64,000 nt of DNA from Streptomyces endophytica (GTDB taxonomy: Bacteria; Actinomycetota; Actinomycetes; Streptomycetales; Streptomycetaceae): positions 6,262,001-6,326,000 of the forward strand of contig NZ_CP110636.1 in the NCBI RefSeq assembly GCF_026153355.1. The letters are read 5' to 3'. Below are positions 60,865 to 64,000 of this stretch, one piece after another. How positions within the stretch are numbered: the first letter of the stretch is position 1; each line of letters opens with the position of its first letter. The position numbers and the translations under genes are program-made. The notes below the pieces were generated by a model. That model ran no database searches, was not told the DNA's origin, and saw only the letters and a list, made by a program, of their open reading frames with translations.

Positions 60865-62800
60865 ACCCTGGCAGGCGCCTCGCACGCGCCGCTCTACTCC
60901 TCGTCGTGGCCGCCTTCGTTGTGTTTCCGATGTCGGTCTCACCCGCCTACGCGTACGCGGCGCCCCATGCACCCGCCGCTCCGGATCCGCCACGGCCCGA
61001 GCCACGTCCTGCGCCCGGCCCCTCCGCCCCGCAGCGGCAGACGACGGGTTCGCCCAGGCCGGATCCTGTCCCTGGGCCAACGCCCGCACCGGGACGGCCA
61101 TCCTCAAAGCCTTCTCCGAAGCCTTCGCGCCCAGCGTCCCCGGAGCCGGCGCCAGGTCCGACGCCGCCGGCGTGTGAAGCGATGGGGAAGAAGTGCGTCA
61201 AAGACACCTCCTCGGGCTGGGATGCACTCACCGACTTCCCCGGGATGATCGTGGACGCGATCACCTCGTTCCTCGGCCTCCTGATCGAGCAGGTGATGAA
61301 GCCGGTCCGCGAGTTCCTCGCCGACACGCTGCTGGCGACGCCAGACGTCACGAAGCACGCCGACGTCAAACGGCTGTGGGCAGCCATGCTGAAGATCACC
61401 TTCGGTGTCTATGTGCTGTTCGTGACTGCGGGTGGCGTCACGGTCATGGGCTACGAGACTGTCCAGACCCGCTATGCCCTCAAGCAGATCCTGCCGCGGC
61501 TGCTGTTGGGGTGGTCGCGGCCACCACTTCCCTGACCATGATGGGCAAGGCGATCGGCCTGTCCAACGCCCTCGCCCACGCGATCATGGCCACGGATATG
61601 GCCGACGCAGGGCAAGGCATGGTCGAACGCGTCCTGCCGTTCGCGCTGTTCGGCGTCGCCGGTCTGAAGCTCTACCTGATCCTGCTGGCCATCTTGATGG
61701 TTGCGCTGGTCCTCGCGGTCCTGATCGGCTTCATGGTGCGCGTCGCGGTCCTGGCGCTGCTGGCTGTCTCGGCACCCCTCGCCCTGGCGTGTCATGCCCA
61801 TCCGCTGAGTGACCCGGTGGCCCGGCTGTGGTGGCGTGCCCTGGGCGGGTGCCTGGTCATCCAGGTCGCGCAGTCGATCACGTTCATCCTCGCCATCAAG
61901 CTCTTCTTCGCTCCTGGAGCGACGACGCTGGGAATCCCGAAGTCCGACCAGCTGGGCACGATGCTCGCCGGTCTCGGCCTGTTCTGGGTGCTGTTCAAGA
62001 TTCCCGGCTGGGCATTGCAAGTGGTCTTGCGCGGGACTCCCGTCCACCAGCCGCAGGCGCCTGCCACAGTGCGAATGCTGCGTCATCTCGCGTTGTACCG
62101 GCTCATGGACCAGTACCTGCCCGGGATCGGAATGTTGCGCCGCCGCCCTGGCGGCGGCCGTGGCGGCGGAGGCGGCGGCGCGTGGGGGCTCGGTCCGCGT
62201 CGTGGTGGACCGGGGGGTGGGGGTGGCCGCCCGGGACGCGGTGGTGGCCCGCCTGGCGGGCCAGGAGCTGGTCGTGGCGGGGGCAGGCGTGATCGAACTC
62301 CGGGCGCCCGTGGCCGAGCCAGCCTGCCTCACGCCGAAGGACGATTGGCCGAGCATCGTCCGGCGCCCACAGCCCCTGAGACCGGTCCAACGCCCCAACC
62401 CGGCGCCATGGGTCTGGTGGCCCCATCAGCTGGTGGCCCTCAACGTCGCGGCATTCGGCCCCGCTCATCTGGAGGCTCGCCGCCTCGACGTCATGGACCG
62501 AAGGGCACCCTCCTCGCTCCTGCAGCGAAGGGTTCCCGCATGATCCGTCCCGCCCAAGCCCGCAGTAGCCGGCAACTCGCCTCACACAGTCGCGCTGATC
62601 AGGCAGCTGCCCAGCCCGGGCTGCCGACCCGCGCCTTGCTTCCCCCACCGCCTTCCGGACTTGGACCCGCCCCGGCATCGGCGTCGGCATCGCGTGCGCG
62701 CCAGATGGCGCTACGCATCCCCGCCGAGTGTGCACGGCCGCACCCGCCCCGCCCTGTGCAGCTGCGGCTCCCCCTCGAACCGCCCCGGAGGAACCCGTGA
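60861..62800 (+). CDS. TrbL/VirB6-like membrane channel protein, frameshifted
   Basis: GTG at 60861 overlaps the pilin stop (GTGA). Signal peptide LARAALLLVVAAFVVFPMSV then AYA, a Pro-rich extracellular linker (~35-105), then five to six membrane helices (SFLGLLIEQVMKPVREFL, ITFGVYVLFVTAGGVTVMG, FALFGVAGLKLYLILLAILM, VALVLAVLIGFMVRVAVLAL). At ~61508 one missing G breaks the frame after PRLLLG. The C-terminal 200 residues are Gly/Arg/Pro-rich and probably disordered, ending PPRPVQLRLPLEPP. Restored 646 aa. Inner-membrane channel part of the secretion machine. Confidence 0.75.
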
Positions 62801-63750
62801 ATGGTCCCGACGACCCTGCAGACGCTCCGTACGCCACACGCATCCCCGTCGACATCTCCCGCCCCGACCGCCTCTTGGGCCCTTTCACCGCCCGGCAGAC
62901 CGTCATCCTCACTGCGGCAGCCGGAACCCTCTACGGCGGTTGGTGGATGACGCGCCCCTTCATGGCACCCCTCACCTATGCGGCGCTGGTGATTCCCGTC
63001 GCCGGGGCGGTGATGGCGCTTGCGCTCGGCCAGAGGGAAGGCATCGGCCTGGACCGCTTCCTGGCAGCCGCCCTCGCCCATACCCGCGCTTCCAAACGCC
63101 GGGTCGATGCTCCCGAAGGCGTCCCTCCCTTGCCCGCCGCCGTCCCCTCTCGGTGGGTGAAGGCCGCAGGGCCGGCTCCGGCCGCCGTGCGCATGCCGTA
63201 CAAGGGCGTCACCGCGGACGGAGTGCTCGACCTCGGTTCTGACGGCCGTGCTGCCATGGCGACGTGTTCCACGGTCAACTTCGAGCTGCGCTCGGTCTCC
63301 GAACAGCAGGGCTTGACCTCTGCCTTCGCTCGCTGGCTGAACTCGCTGACCGGCCCTACGCAGCTGCTGGTGCGGTGCCATCGCATCAGTCTGAACGGCC
63401 TCGTCGGTGCGCTCCAGTACAACGCCGCTGCTCTGCCGCACCCGGCGCTGGAACAGGCTGCCCGCGCCCACGCCGACTTTCTCGCCGACCTCGCCGCCGG
63501 CGACAACCTGCTCGGCCGGCAAATCCTGCTGGTGGCTCGCGAGCAATCGCCGCTCCACGGCAGCAGGCGGCTCGGTACGGGCGACGGTCGGGTATTGCAG
63601 CGCATCGACGAGGCCACCCGCGCCCTGGCATCGGCCGAGATCACCGTCACTCCCCTGGACGCCGCCCAGACCGCCCGCACGCTCACCGCAGCATGCAACC
63701 CCGACACACCCACCCACCCCGCCAGCGGATCGGAAGGTCACCACGCATGA
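62797..63750 (+). CDS. PrgI/TcpE-like conjugation protein
   Basis: 317 aa from GTG with GGAGGAACCC upstream, overlapping the previous stop (GTGA). ATRIPVDISRPDRLLGPFTA followed by two close membrane helices (ILTAAAGTLYGGWWMT and PLTYAALVIPVAGAVMALAL) is the PrgI-type head; the larger C-terminal region resembles a SCO6880-like cytoplasmic domain. Works with the VirB4 ATPase encoded immediately downstream. Confidence 0.75.
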   Translation: MNGPDDPADAPYATRIPVDISRPDRLLGPFTARQTVILTAAAGTLYGGWWMTRPFMAPLTYAALVIPVAGAVMALALGQREGIGLDRFLAAALAHTRASKRRVDAPEGVPPLPAAVPSRWVKAAGPAPAAVRMPYKGVTADGVLDLGSDGRAAMATCSTVNFELRSVSEQQGLTSAFARWLNSLTGPTQLLVRCHRISLNGLVGALQYNAAALPHPALEQAARAHADFLADLAAGDNLLGRQILLVAREQSPLHGSRRLGTGDGRVLQRIDEATRALASAEITVTPLDAAQTARTLTAACNPDTPTHPASGSEGHHA

Positions 63751-64000
63751 CCCATCTGCTTCCCGGACGCCGTCGCCCCCACCCCTCCTCAGACACGGCC
63801 ATCGACAGCGCGACGCTGCTCGACGCTGCCGGGCCCGAGTCGATCGAGGTCCACGCCCGCGCGCTGGCGATCGGTGCCCATCTGGCCACCACCCTGGTCG
63901 TCACCGGCTACCCGGCCGAAGTCACACCCGGCTGGCTCTCCCCGCTTCTGAACTTTCCCGGGCATCTCGACATCGCCCTCCACATCGAGCCTGTGCCCAA
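63747..64000 (+). CDS. VirB4/TraC-like conjugation ATPase, N-terminus only
   Basis: ATG at 63747 overlaps the previous stop (ATGA); frame open to the window edge (84 codons). The N-terminal domain ALAIGAHLATTLVVTGYPAE and LNFPGHLDIALHIEPVP is typical of actinobacterial VirB4-like ATPases; Walker motifs would lie outside. Energises assembly of the transfer apparatus. Confidence 0.75.
   Translation, partial: MTHLLPGRRRPHPSSDTAIDSATLLDAAGPESIEVHARALAIGAHLATTLVVTGYPAEVTPGWLSPLLNFPGHLDIALHIEPVP

Larger units (their letters stand above)
54456..64000. mobile_element. Integrative conjugative element, left part, inserted in hydA
   Basis: Starts at the hydA junction and runs beyond the window. Gene order: serine integrase, hypothetical protein, DNA methyltransferase pair (reverse strand), then regulator-like gene and a type IV secretion operon (forward strand). 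The module differs from the single-protein TraB/FtsK transfer of most Streptomyces elements. Lower G+C around 56480-56660 supports foreign origin. Confidence 0.85.

Overview
The window is chromosomal DNA of very high G+C with strong G/C preference at third codon positions, GTG and TTG starts, leaderless promoters and a gene set typical of Streptomyces or a close relative (CYP105-type P450 with ferredoxin, PucR regulator, F420-dependent LLM oxidoreductase, crotonyl-CoA carboxylase/reductase cluster). No rRNA, tRNA or CRISPR array was seen.

Layout. 1-14 kb: edge of a CoA-transferase gene, a sigma factor gene facing a tiny membrane protein across an A/T-rich hairpin, a DUF2867 protein divergent from its likely TetR regulator, a CYP105 P450/ferredoxin pair, a run of peptidases (S15, prolyl oligopeptidase, M20, M55 DppA) divergent from a PucR regulator, and a secreted class A beta-lactamase fold protein. 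14-22 kb: a short PAS protein, an MFS exporter with a C-terminal beta-sandwich repeat tail, SRPBCC protein, a radical SAM protein behind a candidate LexA box, a MerR/SDR pair, GNAT and HEAT-repeat proteins.

22.7-36.3 kb is the metabolic core: a fused 3-hydroxyacyl-CoA dehydrogenase, TetR regulator, a membrane-anchored STAND ATPase, then a tightly coupled operon ccr - ecm - CoA-ester lyase - MaoC hydratase - acyl-CoA dehydrogenase (ethylmalonyl-CoA pathway), followed by psd and pssA for phosphatidylethanolamine synthesis and closed by a perfect 22-bp hairpin terminator. The pathway turns acetyl-CoA-derived crotonyl-CoA into ethylmalonyl-CoA, methylsuccinyl-CoA, mesaconyl-CoA and finally glyoxylate plus propionyl-CoA, serving acetate assimilation and polyketide extender supply.

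36.3-53.5 kb: glycerate kinase, NUDIX, nucleotidyltransferase, NAD(P)H-binding protein divergent from a TetR regulator over twin operators, an intact IS701-type element (1387 bp, 18-bp inverted repeats, CTAA target duplication), an Ada/AlkA plus Ogt alkylation-repair pair, proline iminopeptidase, macro-domain protein, FAD oxidoreductase, inositol monophosphatase, gamma-glutamyltransferase, sirtuin and LLM oxidoreductase.

From about 54.46 kb to the window end lies the left part of an integrative conjugative element inserted in a dihydropyrimidinase gene (hydA). It carries a large serine integrase with an IS5/DUF4096-like segment, a DNA methyltransferase and a degenerate partner, a regulator-like gene, and a translationally coupled type IV secretion operon (VirB2-like pilin, TrbL/VirB6-like channel protein, PrgI-like protein, start of a VirB4-like ATPase). 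The integrase reading frame runs through the attachment site into hydA.

Quality note: at least 17 genes or gene halves are broken by single-base indels, nearly all cured by one extra G or C in a G/C run, and restored lengths fit whole genes. These are most simply read as sequencing undercalls; affected genes are annotated over their full restored span.
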